From NCBI RefSeq assembly GCF_000423625.1, contig NZ_AUII01000008.1, positions 109,849 to 173,848 of the forward strand: a stretch of DNA of 64,000 bases, read 5' to 3'. Position 1 is the stretch's first letter. Each line of letters opens with the position of its first letter. This DNA is from Pseudonocardia asaccharolytica DSM 44247 = NBRC 16224 (GTDB taxonomy: Bacteria > Actinomycetota > Actinomycetes > Mycobacteriales > Pseudonocardiaceae). The notes under the pieces are model-generated. The model did no database searches. It saw only the letters and a list, made by a program, of their open reading frames with translations, and was not told the origin of the DNA. Below are positions 1 to 8,477 of this stretch, piece after piece. The position numbers and the translations under genes were made by a program.

Positions 1-162
1 CCGATCGCGACGATGGCGAGCCTCGATTCGGGGAGTTCCACCTGTTCGGGGATAGCTGCCGGTCGATGAAGAACCGGTGCCGCTTGCCTTCGATCGCGGC
101 CGTGGTCACCATGCCTTGCTCCGTCGCTCCGCCGCGCCAGCTCATGGCCACGGCTTTCGAGA
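1..162. other. Left-edge stretch without a clear gene
   Basis: I see no confident gene here. On the minus strand an ATG at 112 opens a short frame that leaves the window. It begins MVTTAAIEGKRHRFFID, then loses protein-like character, and a neighbouring frame reads more plausibly (IPEQVELPESRLAIVAI), which suggests decayed sequence. Function unknown. Confidence 0.25.
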
Positions 163-480
163 TCATGAACTGCGCCGGGCGAGAATGGAATAGTCGTTGC
201 GCGACGTGATGTTCCCGAGGTTCTCGAACCAGTGCGCATAGCCGGGTGAGATGCCGATCGCGCACGATCCGTCCGCCGGCATGGTGATCTCGAACTTCCG
301 GTCGTACTCGGGTGAGTTCTCCCGGCAGTCGTACAGATGTACCGTCACCGGCCCGGTTCCGGGCTCGCCGAAGAACGAGAGCCGGTCGTACTGCCCGAGG
401 TGGAGTGCGTAGTCGTCGTACACGAAGTGCGGACTATGGATCACGTATTGGTAAGGAAAGTTGTTGCGCGAGGACCGCAC
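163..480 (-). pseudogene. RmlC-like cupin fragment (sugar 3,5-epimerase family), probably a remnant
   Basis: The 105-residue product resembles the core of the dTDP-4-dehydrorhamnose 3,5-epimerase (RmlC) cupin fold. A stretch reading LYDCRENSPEYDRKFEI matches the family's 'D-R-SPTYG-W' strand, and ISPGYAHWFENL matches the 'PPGFAHGF' strand. RmlC proteins are usually 180-200 residues, so this is about half length. The frame stops abruptly at RRSS, and the flanking DNA looks scrambled. It could be a small stand-alone cupin, but a truncated gene fragment is more likely. There is no paired rhamnose pathway gene nearby. Confidence 0.35.
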
Positions 481-1166
481 ATTGCGGGCATGCGGAACTC
501 CGCACGCGTCTGCCGACGGCAGGGGTCACGCCCTCGGGCAGCGCAGCCTTGAGCTCGTCCAGGTTCGAGAACGAGCAGACGGTGATCTCGGCCTCGGCGT
601 CGCGGGCGAGCATCGGCGACGCGCGCCAACGCATGGAGGGCGGCCCCGGGCAGGTAGCGGTCGCCGTCCTGCTCAGGTCTGCTGGGGTCGAGCGCGGCGG
701 CATCCGCGGTCATGGCGTCGCGACCGAGTGGGTGCCGCAGGTTCGGCAGGTCGAGGTCGAGAAGCTCCATCTCCGATCTGAGCCAGACCCGGCCGCTGCC
801 GGTCAGCCGGTACCACGTGCCGGAGGAATGCGGACCGCGATCGTGGGATCCCCAGTGCGACAACGGACCGTTCGCCGGTCGTGGCCACGATCTCGATGTG
901 CGGGCCTGTGACCGGCGGCCGGCGTCAACCATGGCGGCCGCCAGTTGGCCATAGCCGGCGGCGACGGCGTCGTCGATCGGCAGGGCGTCGAACCGGCGAT
1001 ACGGTATCGACAGCCGCCGTAGCCGCTCGGCACGGACGGCCGGCTCCCGGGCGATGAGAACTCCGAAGTTCAGCTCGGCCAGGGTGGCCACGCTGATGGC
1101 CAGCTCCCCGGTCAACGGGCCGACGTCGGTGGCGATGACCACGCTCGTGTCCAGGACCGCCCTCAC
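441..1166 (-). pseudogene. PIN-domain (VapC-type) toxin with degenerate C-terminus
   Basis: The frame starts at a GTG (1166) that overlaps the antitoxin stop as GTGA. The first ~80 residues are a recognisable PIN nuclease: VRAVLDTSVVIATDVG carries the first catalytic aspartate, and TLAELNFGVL carries the conserved glutamate. After about residue 85 (AGRRSQART) the usual acidic C-terminal half is replaced by arginine/proline-rich, frame-shadow-like sequence down to 441. The family is normally ~130 residues and degrades RNA until neutralised by its antitoxin. Loss of the C-terminal acidic residues suggests the toxin is dead. The DNA from 441 to about 900 looks like joined fragments of other genes. 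Confidence 0.5.
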
Positions 1167-1411
1167 CGCTGTGCCCACGGGTCCCGCACCGCGTGGTCGA
1201 TGCGTTCGCGATCCTGCTCCCAGGTGGTGTCGGCCGGACCGCGGAAGAGCTCCTGAACATCGTCCCAACGCCGCCACCTGGCGGGCGCGATGGGCACCAG
1301 CCGCGCGCTGGGGCGACCGGCGACGGTGATGGTGATCTCCTCGCCGTCCTCGCCGCGCCGCACCAGTCCGGAGGCTTGTTGCCGCAGCTCGCGCAGCCCT
1401 ACGGTGCCCAT
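1163..1411 (-). CDS. Phd/YefM-type antitoxin
   Basis: This 82-residue product starts MGTVGLRELRQQASGLVRR, the typical N-terminal DNA-binding segment of Phd/YefM antitoxins, followed by EEITITVAGRPSARLVPI. The C-terminal part (about residues 50-82) would wrap the partner PIN toxin encoded immediately downstream, whose GTG start overlaps this stop codon. I chose the ATG at 1411 because family homology begins there, although the frame is open to 1453. It would repress its own operon and neutralise the toxin. The toxin partner looks degraded, so the antitoxin may be an orphan. Confidence 0.7.
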   Translation of the reverse strand: MGTVGLRELRQQASGLVRRGEDGEEITITVAGRPSARLVPIAPARWRRWDDVQELFRGPADTTWEQDRERIDHAVRDPWAQR

Positions 1412-1506
1412 TTGCCCGATGGCAGCACAAGTGCTGCCTCGGTCGGGGAACACGGTCGGTCAACCGCATGACGAGGACCGGGGCGAGGCGAGCGTCGCCT
1501 GAGCGC

Positions 1507-1512
1507 TACCGT
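1507..1512 (+). promoter_or_regulatory. -10 box of hemW (leaderless-type start)
   Basis: TACCGT lies 7 nt before the GTG start of hemW, the spacing expected when transcription begins at the start codon itself. No Shine-Dalgarno sequence is present, which fits. Confidence 0.5.
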
Positions 1513-1519
1513 TGGAGCG

Positions 1520-2668
1520 GTGCCGTTCGGGATCTATGTCCACGTGCCGTTCTGCGCGGCGCGCTGCGGCTACTGCGACTTCAACACCTACACCCCGAGC
1601 GAGCTCGCCGGGTCCGGGGCGTCGCCGGAAGGGTGGCTCGCCGCGGTGCGCGGCGAGCTGTCCCTGGCCGCAGCGGTGGCCGGGCCGCGGCCGGTCGACA
1701 CCGTGTTCGTCGGCGGCGGGACGCCCTCGCTGATCGGCGCGGACCGGCTCGGCGCGGTGCTCGACGCGGTCCGCGACGCGTTCGGGCTCGCCCCCGGCGC
1801 CGAGGTGACCACCGAGGCGAACCCCGAATCGACGTCGCCGGAGTTCTTCGCGGGGATCGCCGAGGCCGGGTTCACCCGGGTGTCGCTGGGCATGCAGTCC
1901 GCCGCGCCGCATGTGCTGCGCGTGCTCGACCGCAGGCACACCCCGGGCCGCGCCATCGCGGCGGTCAGGGAGGCGCGGGCGGCGGGCATCGAGCACGTCA
2001 ATCTCGACCTGATCTACGCGACGCCGGGGGAGACCGTCGACGATCTGCGCGGCTCGCTCGACTCCGTGCTCGCCGCGGACGTCGACCATGTGTCGGCGTA
2101 CTCGCTGATCGTCGAGGACGGCACGGCGCTGGCCCGCCGCGTGGCGCGCGGCGAGCTGCCCGCGCCCGACGACGACGTCGCCGCCGAGCGCTACGAGCTC
2201 ATCGACGACGTGCTCTCGGCGGCCGGCTTCGCCTGGTACGAGGTGTCGAACTGGGCGCGCGGCGCCGGCGCGGCCTGCCGGCACAACCTCGGCTACTGGT
2301 GCGACGGCGACTGGTGGGGCGCAGGCCCCGGCGCGCATTCGCATCTGGCCGGACGGCGCTGGTGGAACGTCAAGCACCCGGCTCGCTACGCCGCGCTGCT
2401 GGCGGCGGGGCAGTCGCCCGAGGCCGGGGCCGAGGAGCTGACCGAGGCCGAGCGGGCGACCGAGCGGGTGATGCTGGGGCTGAGGCTGGCGGCCGGGCTG
2501 CCGGCCGGGCTGCTGGACGAGGCGGGGCGCGCCGCCGCCGGACAGGCCGCCGCCGAGGGCCTGCTCGACCCGGTGGCGCTCGCCGCGGGCCGGGCGGTCC
2601 TCACCCGCCGTGGTCGGCTGCTCGCCGACCGTGTCGTCCGGGACCTGCTGGCCGCCACCCCCGCCTGA
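1520..2668 (+). CDS. hemW: Radical SAM heme chaperone HemW
   Basis: This is a 382-residue member of the HemN/HemW radical SAM family. The CxxxCxYC iron-sulfur cluster motif is at Cys12, Cys16 and Cys19 (HVPFCAARCGYCDF), followed by GGGTPS near residue 77 and LGMQS near 130. Actinobacterial copies of this length act as heme chaperones that insert heme into respiratory proteins; they are often misannotated as oxygen-independent coproporphyrinogen oxidase. The GTG start has no ribosome site, but a -10 box lies 7 nt upstream, so the mRNA is probably leaderless. It precedes the hrcA operon, as in mycobacteria. Confidence 0.92.
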   Translation: MPFGIYVHVPFCAARCGYCDFNTYTPSELAGSGASPEGWLAAVRGELSLAAAVAGPRPVDTVFVGGGTPSLIGADRLGAVLDAVRDAFGLAPGAEVTTEANPESTSPEFFAGIAEAGFTRVSLGMQSAAPHVLRVLDRRHTPGRAIAAVREARAAGIEHVNLDLIYATPGETVDDLRGSLDSVLAADVDHVSAYSLIVEDGTALARRVARGELPAPDDDVAAERYELIDDVLSAAGFAWYEVSNWARGAGAACRHNLGYWCDGDWWGAGPGAHSHLAGRRWWNVKHPARYAALLAAGQSPEAGAEELTEAERATERVMLGLRLAAGLPAGLLDEAGRAAAGQAAAEGLLDPVALAAGRAVLTRRGRLLADRVVRDLLAATPA

Positions 2669-2674
2669 CCACCT

Positions 2675-2708
2675 CCGCGAGCCGCGGTATTCCCGCGGCC
2701 GAGTCGGG
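2675..2708 (+). repeat. Dispersed hairpin repeat, copy 1
   Basis: About 34 bp of the form CCGCGAG-stem-loop-CGAGTCGGG. The stem GCCGCGG (2681-2687) pairs perfectly with CCGCGGC (2693-2699) across a TATTC loop. It is related to copies at 5980 and 19219, which keep the stem through compensatory changes. It lies between hemW and hrcA, about 100 bp before the hrcA start. Confidence 0.65.
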
Positions 2709-2810
2709 AAACCGGGCGCCGGTGTGGGCGGGTGACGCCATCGAGGGCAGGCCGTTTCGGGCGTGGACCGCCTAGACTGGATTCGACATGCAGTGCCGAG
2801 GAGGTGGGTG

Positions 2811-3830
2811 ATGAACGCCGACGAGCGCCGGTTCGCGGTGCTGCAGGCGATCGTCGCCGACTACGTCGAGACCAAGGAGCCTGTCGGGTCCAAGACGATC
2901 GTGGATCGGCACAACCTCGGGGTGTCCAGCGCGACGGTGCGCAATGACATGGCCGTCCTCGAGGACGACGGGCTGATCGCGCAGCCGCACACGAGCGCCG
3001 GACGGATCCCCACCGATAAGGGTTACCGGCTGTTCGTGGACCGGTTGGCGCAGGTCAAGCCACTGTCGGCGGCCGAGCGCCGCGCGGTGCAGACGTTTCT
3101 CGCCGGCGCGGTCGACCTCGACGACGTGCTGCGCCGCAGCGTCCGGCTGCTCGCGCAGCTCACCCGGCAGGTCGCCGTCATCCAGTACCCGACCCTGACC
3201 CGTTCGACGGTGTGTCACCTCGAGGTGGTCGTGCTGACCCCGGCCCGGCTCATGCTGGTGTTGATCACCGACAGCGGCCGGGTCGACCAGCGCGTCGTCG
3301 ACCTCGGGGACGTGCTCTCCGACGACGACGTGGCCACCCTGCGCACGCGAATCAACGCCGCGCTGGTCGGCCGCCCGCTGGCGGCCGCGTCCGCGGAGGT
3401 GGCCGAGTTGCCCGACACGGTGCCCCCCGAGCTTCGTGACGTCGCCACCACGCTCTCGACCGTGCTCATCGAGACCCTGGTCGAACATCCGGAGGAGCGG
3501 CTCGTGCTCGGCGGCACGGCCAACCTGACCCGGAACGTCGCGGACTTCCCCGGCACCTTGCGCCAGGTGCTCGAGGCCCTCGAGGAGCAGGTCGTGGTGC
3601 TGAAGCTGCTGGCCGCGGCGCAGGACCGGAACCTGGTCACCGTGCGGATCGGCGAGGAGAACGAGATCGAGGACCTGCGGGCGACGTCGGTGATCTCGAT
3701 CGGCTACGGGCTGGGGACGGTGTTGGGCGGTATGGGGGTCGTCGGCCCGACCCGGATGGACTACCCGGGCACAATCGGGGCGGTGCATGCGGTCGCCCGG
3801 TACGTAGGTGAGATCCTGGCCGGGCGCTGA
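2811..3830 (+). CDS. hrcA: Heat-inducible transcription repressor HrcA
   Basis: This 339-residue product begins [21 protein letters not shown]. Its N-terminal winged helix carries PVGSKTIV and [18 protein letters not shown] (about residues 25-60), then [14 protein letters not shown], the classic HrcA signature. The remainder is the GAF-like and dimerisation domain. HrcA represses chaperone genes by binding CIRCE elements and needs GroEL for activity. The ATG at 2811 follows GAGGTG at a good distance, and a TAGACT -10 box lies at 2773-2778. I could not find a CIRCE repeat upstream, so the operon may not be autoregulated by the classical site. dnaJ follows after 34 bp. Confidence 0.95.
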   Translation: MNADERRFAVLQAIVADYVETKEPVGSKTIVDRHNLGVSSATVRNDMAVLEDDGLIAQPHTSAGRIPTDKGYRLFVDRLAQVKPLSAAERRAVQTFLAGAVDLDDVLRRSVRLLAQLTRQVAVIQYPTLTRSTVCHLEVVVLTPARLMLVLITDSGRVDQRVVDLGDVLSDDDVATLRTRINAALVGRPLAAASAEVAELPDTVPPELRDVATTLSTVLIETLVEHPEERLVLGGTANLTRNVADFPGTLRQVLEALEEQVVVLKLLAAAQDRNLVTVRIGEENEIEDLRATSVISIGYGLGTVLGGMGVVGPTRMDYPGTIGAVHAVARYVGEILAGR

Positions 3831-3864
3831 CTGCGCAGCGGCACGACTCCGAGCGCGAAGGATC

Positions 3865-5034
3865 ATGAGGAACGCAAGGGTGGTTCGGGACTACTACGGG
3901 ATCCTCGGCATCGAACGCGGTGCCGGGCCCGACGAGATCAAGCGGGCGTACCGCCGGCTGGCCCGGGAGCTGCATCCCGACGTCAATCCCGACCCGGAGG
4001 CGCAGGAGCGCTTCCGGGAGGTGAGCACCGCCTACGAGGTGCTCACCGACCCGGAGAAGCGGCGCATCGTCGACCTGGGCGGCGATCCGTTGAGCAACGG
4101 CGGTGCGGGCGGCGGCGCCGACCCCTTCAGCGCGTTCGGCTTCGGCGACATCATGGACGCGTTCTTCGGCGCCGCGGGCGGCGGCCGGGGACGCGGCCCC
4201 CGCAGCCGCGTTCAGCCCGGCGCCGATGCGCTGATCCGCATGCAGCTGAACCTGGAGGAGTGCGCGACCGGGGTGCAGCGCGAGCTGGCCGTCGACACCG
4301 CCGTGGTGTGCTCGGACTGCGGCGGTAGCGGCTGCGCGCCCGGTTGCAGCCCCACCGTCTGTGATATCTGCGGCGGTAGCGGCGAGGTGCAGACCGTGCA
4401 GCGGTCGTTCCTCGGCCAGGTCGTCACCTCCCGGCCGTGCCCGACCTGCCGCGGTTTCGGCGAGGTCATCCCGGATCCGTGCCGGCAGTGCGCGGGCGAC
4501 GGGCGGGTCCGTGTGCGGCGCAGCGTCGGCGTGCGGATCCCGGCCGGGGTGGCCGACGGCATGCGCGTGCGGCTGGCCGGTCAGGGCGAGGTCGGTGCGG
4601 GCGGCGGGCCCGCGGGAGACCTGTACGTCGAGGTCGAGGAGATCCCGCACGACGTGTTCACCCGCGACGGCGCGGACCTGCACTGCACGGTCTCGCTGCC
4701 GATGACCGCGGCGGCGCTGGGCACCACGCTGCCGCTGCCGACCCTCGACGGTGTCGAGGAGCTGCACGTGGAGCCGGGCACCCAGACCGGGACCGTGCGC
4801 ACGTTGCGCGGGAAGGGGATGCCGCGGCTGCGCTCGACCGGCCGGGTCGACGGGCAGGGCGACCTCATGGTGCATATCGACGTCGCGGTCCCGACGAAGC
4901 TCGACAAGGAGCAGATCGAGCTGCTGCGCCAGCTCGCGCGGCTGCGCGGGGAGGAACAGCCCGACCTGGCGGTCGGGTCGCGCAACGGGCACGGGTTGTT
5001 CTCCCGGCTGCGCGACTCCTTCGGCGGCCGGTGA
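3865..5034 (+). CDS. dnaJ: Chaperone protein DnaJ (DnaJ2 type)
   Basis: This is a 389-residue type I J-protein. The J domain covers about residues 8-73 with the HPD triad at 37-39, followed by a Gly/Phe-rich linker (about 80-115). Four zinc-binding CxxCxGxG-like repeats span about 149-217 ([32 protein letters not shown]), followed by the substrate-binding C-terminal domains. It stimulates DnaK ATPase and delivers unfolded clients. The GTG at 3880 is an alternative start. I chose the ATG at 3865 because GAAGGA precedes it. The stop overlaps the rsmE GTG start. Confidence 0.93.
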   Translation: MRNARVVRDYYGILGIERGAGPDEIKRAYRRLARELHPDVNPDPEAQERFREVSTAYEVLTDPEKRRIVDLGGDPLSNGGAGGGADPFSAFGFGDIMDAFFGAAGGGRGRGPRSRVQPGADALIRMQLNLEECATGVQRELAVDTAVVCSDCGGSGCAPGCSPTVCDICGGSGEVQTVQRSFLGQVVTSRPCPTCRGFGEVIPDPCRQCAGDGRVRVRRSVGVRIPAGVADGMRVRLAGQGEVGAGGGPAGDLYVEVEEIPHDVFTRDGADLHCTVSLPMTAAALGTTLPLPTLDGVEELHVEPGTQTGTVRTLRGKGMPRLRSTGRVDGQGDLMVHIDVAVPTKLDKEQIELLRQLARLRGEEQPDLAVGSRNGHGLFSRLRDSFGGR

Positions 5035-5786
5035 GCACCGCACCGCTGTTTCTGGTCGACGCGCTGCCGACCGGCGAGGAGGCGGTGCTCGATGGTCCGG
5101 AGGGCAGGCACGCCGCGACCGTGAAGCGGCTGCGCCGCGGTGAGGAACTGGTGCTGGCCGATGGCCGCGGCGGGCTGGCGCCTGCGGTGGTGGAGGCGGT
5201 GACCGGGCGCGACACGCTGGCGGTGCGGATCGTGCACCGGCTGCGGGTCGACCCGCCCGCGCCGCGGGTGCTGCTCGCGCAGGCCCTGGTCAAGGGGGAG
5301 CGCGGCGAGCTGGCCGTCGAGCTGGCCACCGAGGCCGGGATCGACGGGGTGCTGCCGTGGCGGGCGGCGCGTTGCGTCGCGAAATGGGAACCGGGGCCGC
5401 GCGGGGACCGGGCGCTCGAACGCTGGCGTGGCACCGTCCGCGCCGCCGCGAAGCAGGCCCGCAGGCCGTGGGTGCCCTGGGTCGAGGAGCCGCTCGACAC
5501 CCGCGCGCTTGCGCGCCGGGCCGCCGCGGCCGACCTCGCGCTGGTGCTGCACGAGGCCGCCGCGGACGGTCTGGCCGATATCGCGGGGCAGTTGCCGGAG
5601 CGAGGTGACGTGCTGCTCGCCGTCGGTCCGGAGGGCGGGGTCTCGGATGCCGAGCTCGACGAGCTGGTCGCGGCGGGTGCCCGCGCGGTTCGGCTGGGCC
5701 CCGAGGTGCTGCGCGCCTCCACGGCCGGCACGGTCGCTCTCGGCGCGATCTCGGCGCTGACCTCCCGATGGACGCACCCGATCTGA
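5031..5786 (+). CDS. rsmE: 16S rRNA (uracil(1498)-N(3))-methyltransferase RsmE
   Basis: This 251-residue SPOUT-class methyltransferase methylates U1498 of 16S rRNA using SAM. It has an N-terminal PUA-like RNA-binding domain (about 1-75, with [17 protein letters not shown]) and a knotted catalytic domain with [16 protein letters not shown] (about 195-210) and [16 protein letters not shown] (about 225-240), which form the trefoil-knot SAM pocket. The GTG start overlaps the dnaJ stop as GTGA, so translation is coupled. A strong hairpin 138 bp after the stop may end the hrcA-dnaJ-rsmE transcript. Confidence 0.92.
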   Translation: MSTAPLFLVDALPTGEEAVLDGPEGRHAATVKRLRRGEELVLADGRGGLAPAVVEAVTGRDTLAVRIVHRLRVDPPAPRVLLAQALVKGERGELAVELATEAGIDGVLPWRAARCVAKWEPGPRGDRALERWRGTVRAAAKQARRPWVPWVEEPLDTRALARRAAAADLALVLHEAAADGLADIAGQLPERGDVLLAVGPEGGVSDAELDELVAAGARAVRLGPEVLRASTAGTVALGAISALTSRWTHPI

Positions 5787-5923
5787 CGATTGGGTGATCC
5801 GGTGCCCAGTTGACGCTGCAAACGGTCTATCCTTGCGGGCGGTCCGGTAGAGAGCGCGACCGGAACTGGACTGCGGATGTTGCATCCGCTGGGCCGCCGG
5901 AGAGTCCCCCTCGGCCGGCGGCA

Positions 5924-5965
5924 CCACGTCGCGGTGGGTATCCCCCCATATCCACCGCGACGTGG
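5924..5965 (+). terminator. 42-bp hairpin downstream of rsmE
   Basis: CCACGTCGCGGTGG (5924-5937) is perfectly complementary to CCACCGCGACGTGG (5952-5965). With one G-T pair the stem extends inward to 18 bp around a CCCCCC loop. There is no U-tract. It could end the rsmE transcript or regulate the next operon. Confidence 0.5.
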
Positions 5966-5979
5966 CCACCCTGGTCACC

Positions 5980-6012
5980 CCGCGAGTCGCGGTGTTTCCG
6001 CGGCCGAGTCGC
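5980..6012 (+). repeat. Dispersed hairpin repeat, copy 2
   Basis: Same family as 2675 and 19219. The stem GTCGCGG (5986-5992) pairs with CCGCGGC (5998-6004) with one T-G wobble around a TGTTT loop, and is followed by CGAGTCGC. It lies 15 bp after the large hairpin and 55 bp before the cyclase gene. Confidence 0.65.
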
Positions 6013-6066
6013 TCCACTTCCACGTCGTCCCGGGGGATGCTGGGCTCCTGACCCCGAGGAGCCGCC

Positions 6067-6840
6067 ATGCCCGTGCTGCAGGATCTGCTCGACGCGTTGC
6101 GCACCCGCCGCGTCGCGGTCGTCGACCTGACCGCGCCCCTGCACGCCGGCACCCCGGTGCTGCAGCTGCCGCCGCCGTTCGCGAACACCATCGCGTTCGG
6201 CCTCGAAGAGATCAGCCGTTACGACGAGCGCGGCCCCACCTGGTACTGGAACGACATCCACACCGGCGAGCACACCGGCACCCACTTCGACGCGCCCGTG
6301 CACTGGGTGACCGGCAAGGACGGCGAGGACGTCGCGCAGGTGCCCGCGGCGCGGCTGCTCGCGCCCGCCGTGGTGCTCGACTTCTCCGCCGAATCCGCCG
6401 ACGACCCGGACTTCCTGCTGGAGATCGAGCACGTGCGCGCCTGGGAGGCCGGGCACGGCGCATTGCCCGAGGGCGGCTGGCTGCTCTACCGCACCGGCTG
6501 GGACGCGCGCAGCGCCGACGCCACCAGATTCCTGAACGCGGACGAGAAGGGCCCGCACACCCCCGGCATCTCCGTCGCCTGCGCCCGGTGGCTCGCCGAG
6601 GAGACCGCGCTGCTCGGCGTCGGCGTGGAGACCGTCGGCACCGACGCGGGCGGGGCGCACTCGTTCGACCCACCCTTCCCCTGTCACGCGTTCCTGCTCG
6701 GCGCGGGCAAGTACGGACTCACCCAGCTGCAGAACCTGGCCCGGCTGCCCGCCACCGGTGCGGTCGTGATCGCGGGTCCGTTGCCGATCGTGGGCGGGTC
6801 GGGCAGTCCCGCCCGGGTGCTGGCACTGGTGGAGACATGA
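6067..6840 (+). CDS. Cyclase-family (kynurenine formamidase-like) metal hydrolase
   Basis: This 257-residue protein of the PF04199 'cyclase' fold carries the metal-binding motif HxGTHxDxPxH at residues 69-79 (HTGTHFDAPVH). Members hydrolyse N-formyl or cyclic amide substrates such as N-formylkynurenine, or act on other small acids. The substrate here is not evident. The ATG follows GAGGAG at good spacing. The stop overlaps the start of the ThDP enzyme (ATGA), so the two are co-translated, and an isochorismatase-like hydrolase follows. This suggests a short catabolic or salvage operon. No tryptophan-pathway gene is nearby, so kynurenine itself is not implied. Confidence 0.8.
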   Translation: MPVLQDLLDALRTRRVAVVDLTAPLHAGTPVLQLPPPFANTIAFGLEEISRYDERGPTWYWNDIHTGEHTGTHFDAPVHWVTGKDGEDVAQVPAARLLAPAVVLDFSAESADDPDFLLEIEHVRAWEAGHGALPEGGWLLYRTGWDARSADATRFLNADEKGPHTPGISVACARWLAEETALLGVGVETVGTDAGGAHSFDPPFPCHAFLLGAGKYGLTQLQNLARLPATGAVVIAGPLPIVGGSGSPARVLALVET

Positions 6841-8462
6841 TCGTCGCCGAGCTGGTCGGCCGGGTGCTCGGCGAGCTGGGCGTCGGGCACGCGTTCGGCG
6901 TGGTCGGCAGCGGGAACTTCCACGTCACGAACGCGCTGCGGGCGGCGGGGGTGGAATTCACCGCGGCCCGGCACGAGGGCGGGGCCGCGACCATGGCCGA
7001 TGCGTTCGCCCGGATGAGCGGGCGGCCCGCGGTGCTCTCGGTGCATCAGGGCTGCGGGCTGACCAATGCGCTGACCGGGATCACCGAGGCCGCCAAGAGC
7101 CGCACCCCGCTGATCGTGCTGGCCGCCGACACCGCAGGCGCCGCCGTCCGCTCCAACTTCCGGATCGACCAGGACGCGCTGGTGACGGCGATCGGCGCGG
7201 TCGCCGAGCGGGTGCACTCGCCAGGCAGCGCGCTCGCCGACACCGTGCGCGCCTACCGGACCGCCGTGCAGCGCCGGACCGTGGTGCTCAACCTGCCGCT
7301 GGACGTCCAGGCCGAGAAGACGGCCGACCCCGGCGCCGTGCCCGCCGTGGCACAGCTGCCGGCGTCCCGGCCCGCCGCGGCCGCGGTCGCCGCACTCGCG
7401 GAGCTGATCGCGGGGGCGCGGCGGCCGGTGTTCATCGCCGGGCGCGGGGCCCGCGCCGCCCGGGACGAGCTGTGCGCCCTGGCCGCGGCGTCCGGTGCGC
7501 TGCTTGCGACCTCCGCGGTGGCCTCCGGGCTCTTCCGCGGCGACGAGTGGTCGCTGGGCATCTCCGGCGGGTTCGCCACCCCGCTGGCCGCCGAGCTGAT
7601 CTGCGGCGCCGACCTCGTCGTCGGCTGGGGCTGCGCGCTGAACATGTGGACGACCCGGCACGGCGCGCTGATCGGCCCGGACGCCCGGGTGGTTCAGGTC
7701 GACGTCGAGCCCGACGCGATCGGTGCGCACCGGCCCGTCGACCTCGGGGTGCTCGGTGATGTCGCCGCCACCGCCGTCGAGGTGCACGCGGCGCTGCCGG
7801 GAACCCGGGCCGGGTACCGGACCGACGAGGTCCGGGCCGCGATCGCCGCGCGCGGACGCTGGCGCGACGAGCCCTACGAGGACCTGACCGGCGCTGCGGG
7901 GATCGACCCGCGCACGCTGTCGATCGGGCTGGACGACGTGTTGCCCGCGGAGCGGGTGGTCACGGTGGACTCGGGCAACTTCATGGGCTACCCGAGCGCC
8001 TACCTCGCCGTCCCGGACGAGTTCGGGTACTGCCTCACCCAGGGCTTCCAGTCGATCGGGTTGGGCCTGGCCACCGCGGTCGGCGCGGCGCTGGCCCGGC
8101 CTGACCGGCTCACCGTGGCCGCGCTCGGCGACGGCGGCGCGCTGATGAGCGCCGCGGAGCTGGAGACGGTGGCGCGGCTGCAGATCCCGATGGTGGTGGT
8201 GGTCTACGACGACCGCGGCTACGGCGCGGAGTTCCACCATTTCCCCGATGCCGACCACGGATGCGTCCGGTTCCCGGAGACCGATATCGCGGCGATCGGG
8301 CGCGGGTTCGGTTTCGAGGCGGTGACGGTGCGGGCGCCGGCGGATCTCGCGGGCGTCGCCGACTGGGTGGCCGGTCCGCGCTCGGCCCCGCTGCTGGTCG
8401 ACGCCAAGATCGCCTCCGACGGCGGGTCGTGGTGGCTGGCCGAGGCGTTCCGCGGCCACTGA
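6837..8462 (+). CDS. Thiamine pyrophosphate-dependent enzyme (acetolactate synthase-like)
   Basis: This 541-residue ThDP enzyme has the three-domain architecture of the acetolactate synthase / benzoylformate decarboxylase family. An N-terminal PYR domain carries the activating glutamate at Glu47 (ARHEGG). A central domain spans roughly 190-330. The C-terminal PP domain has the cofactor motif ALGDGGALMSAAELETV (about residue 428 onward). The reaction could be decarboxylation or carboligation of a 2-oxo acid; the sequence does not settle which. It overlaps the cyclase gene by 4 bp, so the two probably act in one pathway. There is no regulatory subunit gene beside it, which argues against biosynthetic IlvB. 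Confidence 0.8.
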   Translation: MIVAELVGRVLGELGVGHAFGVVGSGNFHVTNALRAAGVEFTAARHEGGAATMADAFARMSGRPAVLSVHQGCGLTNALTGITEAAKSRTPLIVLAADTAGAAVRSNFRIDQDALVTAIGAVAERVHSPGSALADTVRAYRTAVQRRTVVLNLPLDVQAEKTADPGAVPAVAQLPASRPAAAAVAALAELIAGARRPVFIAGRGARAARDELCALAAASGALLATSAVASGLFRGDEWSLGISGGFATPLAAELICGADLVVGWGCALNMWTTRHGALIGPDARVVQVDVEPDAIGAHRPVDLGVLGDVAATAVEVHAALPGTRAGYRTDEVRAAIAARGRWRDEPYEDLTGAAGIDPRTLSIGLDDVLPAERVVTVDSGNFMGYPSAYLAVPDEFGYCLTQGFQSIGLGLATAVGAALARPDRLTVAALGDGGALMSAAELETVARLQIPMVVVVYDDRGYGAEFHHFPDADHGCVRFPETDIAAIGRGFGFEAVTVRAPADLAGVADWVAGPRSAPLLVDAKIASDGGSWWLAEAFRGH

Positions 8463-8465
8463 CGT

Positions 8466-8471
8466 TACGGT
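8466..8471 (+). promoter_or_regulatory. -10 box for the isochorismatase-like gene (leaderless-type)
   Basis: TACGGT sits 6 nt before the GTG at 8478, the spacing of a leaderless actinobacterial transcript. It implies that this gene has its own promoter despite lying 15 bp after the ThDP gene. Confidence 0.45.
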
Positions 8472-8477
8472 GGGTGG

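Noticed and set aside
2669..2810. CIRCE element for HrcA
   Set aside because: I searched the hrcA upstream region for TTAGCACTC/GAGTGCTAA-like arms and found none. The hairpin there belongs to a repeat family and does not match CIRCE.
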